Of a DNA stretch of 64,000 nt, positions 40,212 to 49,210 are shown in pieces; position 1 is the stretch's first letter, and each line of letters opens with the position of its first letter. The position numbers were made by a program, and so were the translations under genes. This DNA is from Streptococcaceae bacterium ESL0729 (GTDB taxonomy: Bacteria > Bacillota > Bacilli > Lactobacillales > Streptococcaceae), in NCBI GenBank assembly GCA_029391995.1, contig CP113924.1:899001-963000 (forward strand), given 5' to 3'. The notes below the pieces were generated by a model. That model had not been told where the DNA came from. It saw only the letters and a program-made list of their open reading frames with translations, and did not search any database.

Positions 40212-41249
40212 CTACTTTTGGACCTCGTAGTGATTACCATCTAGGTACCTATAGTAGTCAGCCAGCTTCATTGATAGAATTTTTGCTATCAAATCAACGA
40301 GACCAACCACCCGGTCATAATCTATATCAATCGGTGCTATAACAAGGGCCGTACCAATCCCCCGATAGGGGATAATAAACCTCTGAGCTATGAGGGTCAA
40401 ATCCTTAAAAAGATCATCCTCCCCTAGCTTAATGGTTCGTGCATTATTAGCATCAACCATCCCCCTAAGATTTTGAGCCAACTCATCTCGGTCACTCAAT
40501 AAGCGGTACAAGTAATCATTATGCTGGGCATAGTCAAGCAACCTGTATTCATCAACCATCTGAATATCTTCCTCGTACAAGACTGAAAAAATATAATCAA
40601 AAAGTTCAGATACATCAATTGTTACTTGAAAGAACTTAGCCAGAATCTGAGGAATCTCAGTCCTTAAAGCATAGTGGATATCAAGAACCCTCTTACCGAC
40701 CAGCCTAGACTTAACAAGAGCCGAAATTTTCTCAACATCATCAACTGCCATACTACTTGGTAGGATAAACTGATTGGTCTTAACACTTCCGGTACTTAAG
40801 GTCATAACAGCAAGGGCTGAATGACTGTCAAGAATTACAATATCAAAATTTGTTAGCCTCTGCTCAAGCGGCGGAATACCCAAGACAAAACTTGTGAGCC
40901 CCGTCCTACTTGCAAGTAAGCCAGCTGCTGTTTCAAAAATATCATTCAACCTATAAAAATCATGGTCAAACGAGTTCATAATCTCAAAGATTGCATCCCG
41001 GTCCAACTGACTGGGCTGTAAAAAGTTATCGACAAAGTACTTGTAGCCATCGATTGATGGTACCCGACCACTAGAAAGATGCTCCTTCTTTAAAAAACCA
41101 GCATCCTCAAGCACCTTCATATCATTTCTGATGGTGGCACTTGATGCCTTGATTGAATCCATTAAAACTTTGGAACCAACAGGTATGTGAGTTGATCCGT
41201 ACCTAATTACAATCAGGCTCAAAATATCTTCTTGTCTTTTTGTTAACAT
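40212..41249 (-). CDS. hrcA: Heat-inducible transcription repressor HrcA
   Basis: About 345 residues from the ATG at 41249. A GTG two codons upstream at 41255 is also possible and lies 5 bases from AGGAGG, whereas the ATG is 11 bases away; family proteins begin M-x-T-x-R-Q, which fits the ATG. An N-terminal winged helix (RQEDILSLIVIRYG, SSATIRNDMKVLEDAGFL) binds CIRCE. The remainder is the GAF-like and dimerisation part (PYRGIGTALVIAPIDIDYDR near the end). It represses its own operon. A CIRCE covers its ribosome site and the start codon. Confidence 0.95.
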   Translation of the reverse strand: MLTKRQEDILSLIVIRYGSTHIPVGSKVLMDSIKASSATIRNDMKVLEDAGFLKKEHLSSGRVPSIDGYKYFVDNFLQPSQLDRDAIFEIMNSFDHDFYRLNDIFETAAGLLASRTGLTSFVLGIPPLEQRLTNFDIVILDSHSALAVMTLSTGSVKTNQFILPSSMAVDDVEKISALVKSRLVGKRVLDIHYALRTEIPQILAKFFQVTIDVSELFDYIFSVLYEEDIQMVDEYRLLDYAQHNDYLYRLLSDRDELAQNLRGMVDANNARTIKLGEDDLFKDLTLIAQRFIIPYRGIGTALVIAPIDIDYDRVVGLVDLIAKILSMKLADYYRYLDGNHYEVQK

Positions 41250-41275
41250 TAGCACTCACACCTCCTGACTGCTAA
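41249..41275. promoter_or_regulatory. CIRCE operator covering the hrcA ribosome site and start
   Basis: TTAGCACTC, a 9-base spacer and GACTGCTAA match the CIRCE consensus TTAGCACTC-N9-GAGTGCTAA with one mismatch. The spacer contains the AGGAGG ribosome site (41261-41266), and the left arm reaches the A of the hrcA ATG. Confidence 0.92.
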
Positions 41276-41285
41276 CTATATGTAC

Positions 41286-41314
41286 ATGATACACCCTATT
41301 TTATATAAAGTCAA
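41286..41314 (-). promoter_or_regulatory. hrcA operon promoter
   Basis: TTGACT (41309-41314), 17-base spacer and TATCAT (41286-41291) on the minus strand, immediately upstream of the CIRCE. Confidence 0.8.
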
Positions 41315-41325
41315 GAAAAAAGCAT

Positions 41326-41359
41326 AAAAATTAGCACTTGATTTATTCAAGTGCTAATT
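41326..41359 (-). terminator. Terminator of the glucosaminidase gene that has CIRCE sequence
   Basis: AATTAGCACTTG and CAAGTGCTAATT form a 12-bp stem with a 7-base loop and a TTTTT tail in the minus direction. Counted as 9-base arms with a 9-base spacer, it is a CIRCE with one symmetrical change (final C/G to T/A). It lies 17 bases upstream of the hrcA -35. Confidence 0.85.
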
Positions 41360-41366
41360 AAAGAAA

Positions 41367-41966
41367 TTAATTGTCATATTGATATAATTTATACTGCTCG
41401 ATTAACTCAATTAACTTACTGGCATAGGTAGGATCAGTTGCATAGCCTGCATCTTGAATGGCCTGGGCCGCTTCCTTGTAGTCACCTGCGGCAACAACAG
41501 CTGCATACTTGCTCTTGTCCCAATCAACTCCCTCACGCATAAGCCTTGCATGGGCTATGATTGAATCCCTCCAAGAGTCATACCAGGCAAAATCACCAGT
41601 AGCTGTAATCCACTCTCCGTCCAGGTATTCCTTGGTTTCAAGTTTAATATGTTTCCCGCTACTATCTGCCTTTACGCCAAATAAGTTTTTATACTTGCTG
41701 GCAAGTTCACTCTGGCCAAAGTTTGATTCAAGACTTGCCTGAGCTATGATTAAAGAAGCTCTTATTCCGTAGGCTTCTTGAACCTCCTCAGCAGCAGGAG
41801 CTATCTCTTTGATAAACTCCTTACGATCAATTTTTACTATCGTTTCCTCAAGCTTACTTGAACTTTGGTCGGTATGCTCCAGGGAAAAGTTACCAATAAA
41901 GAGAGTTACCAAAAGCTCAATTAAGATAAAAAAGATAAAAAATGGTAGCTTTAACTTTCGTCTCAC
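41367..41966 (-). CDS. N-acetylglucosaminidase-type peptidoglycan hydrolase (GH73)
   Basis: 199 residues. An N-terminal hydrophobic segment (about 7-26) acts as signal or anchor. A glucosaminidase domain follows (about 50-199): AYGIRASLIIAQASLESNFG with the probable catalytic Glu, YKNLFGVKAD, and SWRDSIIAHARLM. There are no cell-wall-binding repeats, so it is a short, probably membrane-held enzyme that trims glycan strands at division. It follows the phosphatase gene by 40 bases and probably shares its transcript. Confidence 0.87.
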   Translation of the reverse strand: MRRKLKLPFFIFFILIELLVTLFIGNFSLEHTDQSSSKLEETIVKIDRKEFIKEIAPAAEEVQEAYGIRASLIIAQASLESNFGQSELASKYKNLFGVKADSSGKHIKLETKEYLDGEWITATGDFAWYDSWRDSIIAHARLMREGVDWDKSKYAAVVAAGDYKEAAQAIQDAGYATDPTYASKLIELIEQYKLYQYDN

Positions 41967-42006
41967 CCGTATCCTCCGTGACTAATCTTCTTTCAACTCC
42001 TAAAAT

Positions 42007-42696
42007 TTATGTTAAGTCATCCATCAATTTTCGACCCGTCATCCTGTAAGACATGTCACCAACTGCTTCAACCTTAAATTCACCGTCATAGGTAAGCTCA
42101 GTAACACTTCCATTGTCAAGCTCTTGAACTCTTGGTTGGTCTGGGTTAATTAAGTGGATAAAAGTTGCAATAGTTAATCCGTGGCTAACGATTACAATAT
42201 TTTTGGCACCCGTGTCAACGGCCTCCCTTGCTATATCCTCAAAACCTGTTAGGATTCGGTCCCTCAAAACTTCCCAAGGTTCAGCCCAACCTGCTGTATC
42301 AACTTCCATGATACCACGGGCCATGTCCTCATAGCTTAATTTTTCAATATCCTGCCCCTTATAGGCATCAGTCCTTGGTAGAACACCACCAAATAACTCA
42401 CCATCATAGGCCCCGTCCATAGATCCAAAACACCATTCACGGATTCTTGGATCCATGGTATAAGGAATGTCTTGATTGTCAGACTGACTCAAGATTAAAT
42501 TCATGGTCTGAAGGGTTCTCCCGCTGTCTGATGAGTAGGCCCTGTCAAACTTAAGCCCCCTATCCTTAAAACCAAGTCCAAGTTCAATAATACCAATTTC
42601 TCCTGTCTTAGTTAGGGGAGTATCTGACCAACCTTGAGCCCGACCAATTGTATTAAACATGGTTTTACCATGCCTTACCAAGTAAATTTTAACCAT
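42007..42696 (-). CDS. Histidine phosphatase family protein (phosphoglycerate mutase-like)
   Basis: 229 residues. The catalytic RHG lies in IYLVRHGKTMFN (His at about residue 9), the second Arg in AYSSDSGRTLQT, the acid Glu in IREWCFGSMDG, and the second His in IVSHGLTIATFI. Branch-1 histidine phosphatase fold. It could be a phosphoglycerate mutase-like enzyme or a phosphatase acting on another substrate; the sequence does not decide. It has its own promoter upstream. Confidence 0.85.
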   Translation of the reverse strand: MVKIYLVRHGKTMFNTIGRAQGWSDTPLTKTGEIGIIELGLGFKDRGLKFDRAYSSDSGRTLQTMNLILSQSDNQDIPYTMDPRIREWCFGSMDGAYDGELFGGVLPRTDAYKGQDIEKLSYEDMARGIMEVDTAGWAEPWEVLRDRILTGFEDIAREAVDTGAKNIVIVSHGLTIATFIHLINPDQPRVQELDNGSVTELTYDGEFKVEAVGDMSYRMTGRKLMDDLT

Positions 42697-42745
42697 TATC
42701 TATCTTCCTTTCATAAAACCACAATTTAAACGCTTTATTTGAGCC

Positions 42746-42774
42746 ATTATAGCATATTTTTAAGGTCTTGTTAA
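42746..42774 (-). promoter_or_regulatory. Promoter of the phosphatase-glucosaminidase unit
   Basis: TTAACA (42769-42774), 17-base spacer and TATAAT (42746-42751) with a TGC extension, minus strand. Confidence 0.75.
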
Positions 42775-42791
42775 TTTGACGCTTGTTCCAC

Positions 42792-42818
42792 TAAAAAAAG
42801 CATCCAAAAGGATGCCTT
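42792..42818 (-). terminator. Terminator of the tdk-to-pvaA cluster
   Basis: GGCATCC and GGATGC pair around TTTT, followed by TTTTTTT in the minus direction. Confidence 0.85.
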
Positions 42819-42819
42819 C

Positions 42820-43431
42820 TTAAAACCAACTCATAAATCGTACAAGGTATAAATTAATCCTTACCTCCCAAGCATAGAAGATGTTACCGCCATTGACGTA
42901 TAACTTTCCACCATTAAAAAAGAAGGAAATAGGTGTTAGATGCTTGTAAGTAGCCGCATCCTCATTGCCCAAAGACTTGGCAAGAACATCTGCTGAGTAA
43001 CTTTCACTAAGCTTGAGGGTATTTTTCTTCCCCCTTTGGGCCACGTAATCAATGTAGGCCTCACCAAAATTATAGGCCTGAACTCCTGTCCAAATATCAA
43101 CACCTGCTAAAGATGCCGCCTGAAGTCGTTCTGATAGGGTAATGATACCCTGCTTTATGCTATCTTCCTGACTGGAAATAGCATTAGGCTCATAACCCAA
43201 GCTTTCGCTAGACTGCATGACGTCAGCTGCCTGACCCTTAGTTTCTGTATAAATTATGGCCAAGGCAAGCTCGGTGTCATTATTACCTGCCACCCCGTGA
43301 TTCTTCAAGCTTTCCTCAATATAAGGCTTGTAGGACAAGACTTGCTTGACATTTTTATGGACATTAAAAAGATACAAACCTGCAAAAAGCAAGGCAGCAA
43401 GGATAATTAACCTTCGAATTAGTTTAAACAT
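42820..43431 (-). CDS. pvaA: Lysozyme-like protein (PvaA family)
   Basis: 203 residues. An N-terminal membrane anchor (about 7-24) precedes a lysozyme-like domain with the likely catalytic Glu in LALAIIYTETKGQ, then DVMQSSESLG, SIKQGIITLSERLQ and GVQAYNFGEAYIDYV. Closely matches in pattern the pneumococcal vaccine antigen A type of surface muramidase. The gene position after the nucleoid protein and glyA is the same as in streptococci, which supports the name. Activity not shown. Confidence 0.82.
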   Translation of the reverse strand: MFKLIRRLIILAALLFAGLYLFNVHKNVKQVLSYKPYIEESLKNHGVAGNNDTELALAIIYTETKGQAADVMQSSESLGYEPNAISSQEDSIKQGIITLSERLQAASLAGVDIWTGVQAYNFGEAYIDYVAQRGKKNTLKLSESYSADVLAKSLGNEDAATYKHLTPISFFFNGGKLYVNGGNIFYAWEVRINLYLVRFMSWF

Positions 43432-43458
43432 ATATCACCTGCCCTCTAATTAGCAGTT

Positions 43459-44439
43459 TTACCACTTATTTTTTATTTCTTCAATATTTTTAATCAAAAT
43501 CGAATAGCTCCCGTCCTCTTCCTGGATGAATTCGACAGAATCAACATCATCGTAGAGGCTTTGGGGCACCATGAGTTCAATCCCGTTTGAGAGGGAAAGT
43601 TTTTGATTGGATAATTTCTTTTCAAGTCCCTGACTGGAAATCTCTGAAAAATCCACCTTCTGGGGTAAAAGTTCCTTAAGATTATCCTTGAATTCAAGGC
43701 GGGCAGTCAGATTATCTGAGAAGAATTGATCAGCCAGGCTATCTGGATCAAGGGACTGATGTTCTTCAATCGATGCATGGACAATATTTTGAACCTTGGA
43801 AGAAAATTCAAAATCATCCCTATTAAAGTCACCAGCAACTGACTCGGCAGTCTTTTTGATGGCCTTCACAGCATGGTCAATTGACATATGGGGCTTATGA
43901 GCCAGAATATTTTCTGACAGGTAGTTATAAGTTTTTCCATTATGTTTGATTCTCTTTTCGATTAAATGATAGCTCCCTGACATCATGTTGATAACAAGAG
44001 CCTCATCGGCTGGACTACCTGCACCAGGTAGACTCTTTTGAGTTCTTTTAATCGTAATTGATTGATTTTCAACCAGGTGGGAAAAATTTTCCCGCAAAGC
44101 CATCCTCATAAAGGCAAAATGGCTGACTGCATCTTTTTCAAATTCAACAAAGAGTAGGTCACTTAGTTTGGGACTTTCAGCTAGGCAATATTCTTTTTGC
44201 CAAAGCCTTGCAATCTCCTTACTTGTTGCAAGAAAATCAGGCCCAATAAGGGCTAGAAAATTATTTTCAGCAGATAATTCACCCCTTTTGGCCTTGTCGG
44301 TGTAGACTTTTTCAAGCTTTTTACTGACATAGTCTAAAAGAGCAGGACTCAAATCAAGTAGATTTTCTGAAAAATCCAATTCTTCTTGGCCTGGGTCAAA
44401 AGAGTGAATGATTGCTTTTTTTACATATATGTCTAACAT
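43459..44439 (-). CDS. Nucleoid-associated protein (NdpA/YejK family)
   Basis: 326 residues, the usual length of the 37-kDa nucleoid-associated family. Features include the N-terminal YVKKAIIHSFDPGQEELDFS, a middle part (FVEFEKDAVSHFAFMRMALR, VINMMSGSYHLIEKRI) and a conserved C-terminal part. Family members co-purify with the nucleoid; their role is not clear. It is located between glyA (7 bases upstream) and pvaA, as in streptococci. Confidence 0.8.
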   Translation of the reverse strand: MLDIYVKKAIIHSFDPGQEELDFSENLLDLSPALLDYVSKKLEKVYTDKAKRGELSAENNFLALIGPDFLATSKEIARLWQKEYCLAESPKLSDLLFVEFEKDAVSHFAFMRMALRENFSHLVENQSITIKRTQKSLPGAGSPADEALVINMMSGSYHLIEKRIKHNGKTYNYLSENILAHKPHMSIDHAVKAIKKTAESVAGDFNRDDFEFSSKVQNIVHASIEEHQSLDPDSLADQFFSDNLTARLEFKDNLKELLPQKVDFSEISSQGLEKKLSNQKLSLSNGIELMVPQSLYDDVDSVEFIQEEDGSYSILIKNIEEIKNKW

Positions 44440-44446
44440 TTACTTA

Positions 44447-45700
44447 TTATTTATACAGGGGGAACTTATCAGTTAGGTTTTTAACCTCAACCTTTACTTG
44501 ATCAAGAACTTGAGGATTATTCTTATTCTTGAAAGCCTTAATGATAAGTCTTGCGACCTCCCTTGATTCTTCTTCCTTAAAACCGCGGCTAGTGATAGCT
44601 GGAGTTCCAATCCTTACACCACTTGTAATAAAAGGGCTTAGGGGTTCAAAGGGAATTGAATTTTTATTGAGGGTAATGCTCACCTCATCTAAAAGATTTT
44701 GAGCTTCCTTACCATTGATATCAAGACCTGTAACATCCAGCATGAATAAGTGATTGTCGGTACCACCACTTATGACACGAAGACCTTCTTCTTGGTCAAA
44801 AACCTCAACCATAGCCTGGGCATTTTTAATTACCTGACTTTGATAGTCAATAAAGTCTTGCCCCATCGCTTCTTTAAAGGCAACAGCCTTGGCTGCGATG
44901 ACATGCTCTAAAGGTCCCCCTTGAATACCTGGAAAGATGCTGCTATTTATCTTCTTGGCTAAATCCTCATCATTGGTAAGAATCATTCCTCCGCGAGGTC
45001 CCCTTAGGGTTTTATGGGTTGTAGTTGTTACAAGGTCAGCATATTCCATAGGATTTTGGTGGAGACCAGCTGCTACAAGACCTGCGATGTGAGCCATATC
45101 GACCATCAGTTTTGCCCCAACCTCATCAGCGATTTTACGAAATTCGGCAAAATCAATGGCTTTTGAGTAGGCTGATGCTCCAGCTACGATAAGTTTAGGT
45201 TGAACCTCACGGGCCAAGTCTAAAATAGCCTCATAGTCAAGCTCTTCTGTTGTTGAATCAACTCCGTAAGGTGTAAAATCATAGGTCTTTCCTGAGAAGC
45301 TTACTGCTGCCCCGTGGGTTAAGTGTCCTCCAGCTGCAAGGTCCATTCCCATTACCTTGTCACCTGGTTGAATCAAGCTCATATAAGCTGCCTGGTTGGC
45401 CTGGCTACCTGAATGAGGCTGAACATTTGCAAACTTAGCTCCAAAAAGTTCCTTGGCCCTTTCAATGGCTAAATTTTCAACCACATCGACAGCCTCAGTT
45501 CCGCCGTAATAACGACGTCCTGGATATCCTTCAGCATATTTATTTGTTAAAAGACTTCCTTGAGCAGCCATTACAGCAGGACTGGCCACATTTTCACTGG
45601 CAATTAACTCGATGTTTTGTTGCTGGCGATTTTCTTCTGCACGCACAGCTGCCCATAATTCAGGGTCTTGTAAGATGTAATCTTCTTCCTTAAAAATCAT
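44447..45700 (-). CDS. glyA: Serine hydroxymethyltransferase
   Basis: 417 residues. Interconverts serine and glycine and charges tetrahydrofolate with one-carbon units. PLP-enzyme motifs are [44 protein letters not shown] and the PLP lysine in [14 protein letters not shown] (about residue 225). It overlaps the upstream sua5 gene by 4 bases, a stop-start overlap. Confidence 0.97.
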   Translation of the reverse strand: MIFKEEDYILQDPELWAAVRAEENRQQQNIELIASENVASPAVMAAQGSLLTNKYAEGYPGRRYYGGTEAVDVVENLAIERAKELFGAKFANVQPHSGSQANQAAYMSLIQPGDKVMGMDLAAGGHLTHGAAVSFSGKTYDFTPYGVDSTTEELDYEAILDLAREVQPKLIVAGASAYSKAIDFAEFRKIADEVGAKLMVDMAHIAGLVAAGLHQNPMEYADLVTTTTHKTLRGPRGGMILTNDEDLAKKINSSIFPGIQGGPLEHVIAAKAVAFKEAMGQDFIDYQSQVIKNAQAMVEVFDQEEGLRVISGGTDNHLFMLDVTGLDINGKEAQNLLDEVSITLNKNSIPFEPLSPFITSGVRIGTPAITSRGFKEEESREVARLIIKAFKNKNNPQVLDQVKVEVKNLTDKFPLYK

Positions 45701-46305
45701 AATAGCTCCTCAATACTTTCTAATTTCACTGCCCCCTGCCTTAAAATACGCGGGTTTCCCTTTGAAAAATCGACAATGGTTGAATCAAGTCCGCTGATAC
45801 TTTGATCATCCTCCTTAAGGGCCCTAATCTTGCCTTTAAAATCTTGCAAAACTTGGATAGCCTTTCTTGGACTGGCTTGACCCGTAAGATTGGCACTTGG
45901 TCCCACAAGAACCCCTACTTTTTTTATAACCTCTAAGGTAAAGGCATTGTCTGGCATCCTAAAGCCTACAGTATCCTTTCCTTGATTAATGTAGGGCGGA
46001 ACCAAATCACTTGCCTCAAGAATAATTGTTAGAGGACCCGGCCAAAATTTTTCAATTACCTGCTCAAGATTTGCAGGCTGATTTTTAGAGTACTTGTAAA
46101 GATCAGAAAGACCTGAAATATTCAGATTTAATGCATGATCAAGATTTCTTCCTTTTACAGCAAACACCTGTCTGACAGCTGCTTCATTAAGAGCATCCGC
46201 AAATAATCCGTAGACTGTTTCAGTTGGCATGGCGACGAGCTCCCCTTCTTTTAAGAAGTTTGCCGCTAAATCAAGTTGATTATCTGCTAAAATTTCAGTT
46301 TTCAT
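45697..46305 (-). CDS. L-threonylcarbamoyladenylate synthase (TsaC/Sua5 family)
   Basis: 202 residues, containing the YrdC domain only (no C-terminal Sua5 extension). Motifs are [47 protein letters not shown] and [12 protein letters not shown]. It makes threonylcarbamoyl-AMP for t6A37 in ANN-decoding tRNAs. It overlaps prmC by 11 bases and glyA by 4. Confidence 0.93.
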   Translation of the reverse strand: MKTEILADNQLDLAANFLKEGELVAMPTETVYGLFADALNEAAVRQVFAVKGRNLDHALNLNISGLSDLYKYSKNQPANLEQVIEKFWPGPLTIILEASDLVPPYINQGKDTVGFRMPDNAFTLEVIKKVGVLVGPSANLTGQASPRKAIQVLQDFKGKIRALKEDDQSISGLDSTIVDFSKGNPRILRQGAVKLESIEELL

Positions 46306-47113
46306 CTACTGCCACCATCCTATCAAGTCCAGCCAAGTCCTTAAAAACTCTAATTCTTTTAGCTGGAAAGGCTTTTAAAAATATTCCCTCAACCTGGCTG
46401 GCCTGCTTGAAACCGATTTCCAAATAAATCTTTCCCTGCTCCCTTAAAAATTGAGGGGCACCCTGGGCGATTTTTTCATAAATCAAAAGACCTGAGTTTT
46501 CAGCATAAAGGGCCAAATCTGGCTCATACTTAATGACCGACTCATCCATATATACTTCTTCATCAAAGGAAATATAAGGTGGGTTGGACACAATTATATC
46601 AAAATTTCCCCAAAGATTCGAATAGACGTCACTTTGGACAAAGTCCACCTGGAGCCCTTTATCAAGGGCATTTTTTGAGGCCAAATCAAGGGCGTCTTGG
46701 GAGATGTCAGCAAGAACCAAGTCCCAGTCTGGGCGGGCTTTTTTAAGAGATAAGCCAATGGCTCCAGAACCTGTACCCAAATCAAGCACCCGGAGCTTGG
46801 TCTCTTGATTTTCTTTGAGGATTAAATCAACTAATTCTTCCGTTTCAGGTCGGGGAATTAAAACCCTTTGATCGACCTCTAAATTTAGGTCATAAAAATC
46901 AGTATTACCCACTATATACTGAGCAGGCTCCATCTTTTCAAGCCGCTGTGATATTTCTTCTAAAAGAAGGAGGTTATCTTCTGTAACCTCCTCATTAAGC
47001 AATTTTACATAATCCAAGGTATCAAGTTTTTTGAGATGGCGAAAAACATAGGCCAGGTCCTCCTGATTACTTGCTTCGATTAATTTTTGTTCAAAGAATT
47101 CCCTATATTTCAT
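46295..47113 (-). CDS. prmC: Release factor glutamine methyltransferase
   Basis: 272 residues. An N-terminal helical domain (about 1-75) binds the release factor. The Rossmann methyltransferase domain has LDLGTGSGAIGL for S-adenosylmethionine and the catalytic IIVSNPPYIS. It methylates the GGQ glutamine of RF1 and RF2. RF1 is encoded directly upstream (prfA, 38 bases away), RF2 at 61-62 kb. Confidence 0.95.
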   Translation of the reverse strand: MKYREFFEQKLIEASNQEDLAYVFRHLKKLDTLDYVKLLNEEVTEDNLLLLEEISQRLEKMEPAQYIVGNTDFYDLNLEVDQRVLIPRPETEELVDLILKENQETKLRVLDLGTGSGAIGLSLKKARPDWDLVLADISQDALDLASKNALDKGLQVDFVQSDVYSNLWGNFDIIVSNPPYISFDEEVYMDESVIKYEPDLALYAENSGLLIYEKIAQGAPQFLREQGKIYLEIGFKQASQVEGIFLKAFPAKRIRVFKDLAGLDRMVAVDEN

Positions 47114-47151
47114 CCTTACTTCCTTAGACTATCTAGCCCTCTTACATCCTT

Positions 47152-48225
47152 TTATTTATTCAGCTCTTCTAGTTTTTGAGTTTGGTCATAAATCACTAGA
47201 GCGTCAACAACCTCATCAAGCTTACCAGCAATAATCTGGTCAAGTTTTTGAACAGTAAGACCAATACGGTGGTCAGTCACGCGGTTTTGCGGGAAGTTGT
47301 AGGTTCTGATACGCTCAGAACGATCCCCTGTACCGACTGCTGACTTACGGGTAGCGTCATACTCGCTTTGGGCCTCTTGGGCATAGTGGTCGTAAACGCG
47401 GGCACGGATAATTTTCATGGCCTTTTCCCGGTTCTTTTGTTGGCTACGCTCATCCTGCATTTCAACCTTGATACCAGTTGGAAGGTGGACAATACGGACT
47501 GCTGAGGCAGTCTTGTTGACGTGCTGACCTCCGGCACCTGACGCGTGGTAGATGTCTGTACGTAAATCTGAATCTGGGATGTCGATTTGCACATCTTCAG
47601 CCTCTGGTAGGACTACTACTGTGGCAGTTGAAGTGTGGACACGTCCTTGGGATTCCGTTGAAGGGATACGCTGCACACGGTGGGCACCTGACTCATACTT
47701 AAGTTTTGAGTAAACAGAGTCACCTGAAACCATGGCGATAACTTCCTTATATCCCCCAACTCCAGTGATGTTTGCTTCCATGACTTCAAACTTCCAACCT
47801 TGACCTTCAGCATAGCGTTGGTACATGTTTAGAAGGTCTCCTGCAAAGAGGGCCGCTTCGTCACCACCTGCTGCTCCTCGGATTTCCATGATGATGTTTT
47901 TATCATCGTTAGGGTCTTTTGGTAGGAGAAGAATCTTGATTTCTTCTTCTAGTTCTTCCTTGTGGGCCTTGGCTTCTTTAAGCTCTTCTTTGGCAAGTTC
48001 AACCATTTCATCGTCAAGACCGCTTTCTCCCAGTAATTCCTCACTGTCAGAGATTGTCTCAAGGGTTTTCTTGTAGTCGCGGTAGGCTGCGACAGTTTGG
48101 CGGATGCTTGCCTCCTCCTTAGAAAGAGCCATAAAGCGTTTGGTATCACTTACTACTTCTGGGTCACTTAAAAGCTCTCCAAGTTCTTCGTAGCGGTCTT
48201 CTACCGCCTGAAGTTGATCATACAT
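47152..48225 (-). CDS. prfA: Peptide chain release factor 1
   Basis: 357 residues. The GGQ motif is in [17 protein letters not shown] (near residue 230). The codon-recognition tripeptide is PST in RIPSTESQG, an RF1-type PxT, reading UAA and UAG. The start overlaps the tdk stop by one base. Confidence 0.96.
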   Translation of the reverse strand: MYDQLQAVEDRYEELGELLSDPEVVSDTKRFMALSKEEASIRQTVAAYRDYKKTLETISDSEELLGESGLDDEMVELAKEELKEAKAHKEELEEEIKILLLPKDPNDDKNIIMEIRGAAGGDEAALFAGDLLNMYQRYAEGQGWKFEVMEANITGVGGYKEVIAMVSGDSVYSKLKYESGAHRVQRIPSTESQGRVHTSTATVVVLPEAEDVQIDIPDSDLRTDIYHASGAGGQHVNKTASAVRIVHLPTGIKVEMQDERSQQKNREKAMKIIRARVYDHYAQEAQSEYDATRKSAVGTGDRSERIRTYNFPQNRVTDHRIGLTVQKLDQIIAGKLDEVVDALVIYDQTQKLEELNK

Positions 48226-48806
48226 TAGTTGTTCTCCTTAATATCTGGTTTAAAATAGTGCTTGCGGCAAACCGGAAGATAAGACTCATTGCCTCCAATT
48301 TGGATGGGTTCTCCTTCATAGATAGGACTTCCATCTACAAAATGGAGAATCATGATTGCCTTTTTACTACAGTACCAGCAGATTGTTTTTATTTCTTCAA
48401 TTTTATCAGCCAAGAGTAGAAGATGTTTTGATCCCTCAAACATTTCATTTCTAAAGTCATTTTTTAGGCCAAAGGCCATGACTGGTACATTCAAATCATC
48501 TACAATTTTTGCTAAGTCATAAACATTTTTCTTACTCAGGAATTGACATTCATCAACAAGAATACAGTAAGGTTTTTCTTCCATCTGATTGATATAAGCA
48601 AAAAGATCCATATCATCCGTTACTGGAAGGGCTGGACGACTCATGCCAATCCGTGATGAAATTACCCCCACACCGTCCCGGGTATCTAGGGCACTGGTCA
48701 TCAGAACCACTTTTTTTCCTTGCTCCTCATAATTATGAGCAACCTTTAAAATTTCAATCGTTTTGCCGGCATTCATTGAACCGTAGCGAAAAAATAACTG
48801 TGCCAT
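48225..48806 (-). CDS. tdk: Thymidine kinase
   Basis: 193 residues, class II. P-loop [12 protein letters not shown], Walker [11 protein letters not shown] and the zinc-site cysteines CWYC and VCRKH. It salvages thymidine. It heads the tdk-prfA-prmC-sua5-glyA cluster, as in streptococci. Confidence 0.95.
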   Translation of the reverse strand: MAQLFFRYGSMNAGKTIEILKVAHNYEEQGKKVVLMTSALDTRDGVGVISSRIGMSRPALPVTDDMDLFAYINQMEEKPYCILVDECQFLSKKNVYDLAKIVDDLNVPVMAFGLKNDFRNEMFEGSKHLLLLADKIEEIKTICWYCSKKAIMILHFVDGSPIYEGEPIQIGGNESYLPVCRKHYFKPDIKENN

Positions 48807-48867
48807 TTGTTAAAAACATCCTTCCCAATCATTCAAAGCCCTCAAAGGCTAAATGAATTCCTAAATG

Positions 48868-48873
48868 ATTTTA
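48868..48873 (-). promoter_or_regulatory. Candidate tdk promoter (-10)
   Basis: TGG-TAAAAT on the minus strand, an extended -10 without a good -35. It is about 62 bases before the ATG; GGGAAGGATG lies between. Confidence 0.45.
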
Positions 48874-48931
48874 CCATAGAAGGGACTTTTTTTCTAGCCA
48901 GGCTTTTTTCAATTTCTAAGCTAACTTTCAC

Positions 48932-48946
48932 TATTTTCAGAAATAT
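48932..48946. promoter_or_regulatory. Possible CodY box before the tautomerase gene
   Basis: TATTTTCAGAAATAT matches AATTTTCWGAAAATT at 12 of 15 positions. It lies between the -35 and -10 regions of the plus-strand promoter. Candidate only. Confidence 0.35.
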
Positions 48947-48954
48947 GTTATAAT
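48947..48954 (+). promoter_or_regulatory. Promoter (extended -10) of the tautomerase gene
   Basis: TG-T-TATAAT with TATAAT at 48949-48954. TTTCAC lies 17 bases upstream as a poor -35. GAGGAG precedes the ATG at 48981. Confidence 0.6.
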
Positions 48955-48980
48955 TTTTTTAAAAATTTGAGGAGAATCTT

Positions 48981-49163
48981 ATGCCCTTTGTCCGTATTGA
49001 CCTTTTTGAAGGCCGCACTGAAGAACAAAAAATAAATTTAGCCCGTGAAATTACAGAAGTTGTCACCAAAAATACCGGTGCTCCAGCTGAAGCCATCCAC
49101 GTTTTTATTAATGATATGCCTGAAGGTACTTACTACCCACATGGCCAAATGAAGAAAAAGTAA
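48981..49163 (+). CDS. 4-oxalocrotonate tautomerase-like protein
   Basis: 60 residues, the size of the family. After removal of the initiator Met, the catalytic Pro1 would be exposed (PFVRIDLFEGRTEEQK). The Arg-containing ITEVVTKNTGAPAEAIHVFI is typical. The real substrate of small tautomerases in lactic acid bacteria is unknown. The stop codon is in the stem of the terminator that follows. Confidence 0.88.
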   Translation: MPFVRIDLFEGRTEEQKINLAREITEVVTKNTGAPAEAIHVFINDMPEGTYYPHGQMKKK

Positions 49164-49191
49164 TATGACCTTGGGTCATATTACTTTTTTT
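49155..49191 (+). terminator. Terminator after the tautomerase gene
   Basis: AAAGTAATATGACC and GGTCATATTACTTT pair over 14 bp with a 3-base loop and a T-run. Confidence 0.88.
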
Positions 49192-49210
49192 AATGTATAT
49201 AGGAGGAAAG

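Noticed and set aside
49193-49210. Upstream ATG for the antiporter gene
   Set aside because: It would place AGGAGG inside the coding region; the ATG at 49211 is correctly spaced from it.
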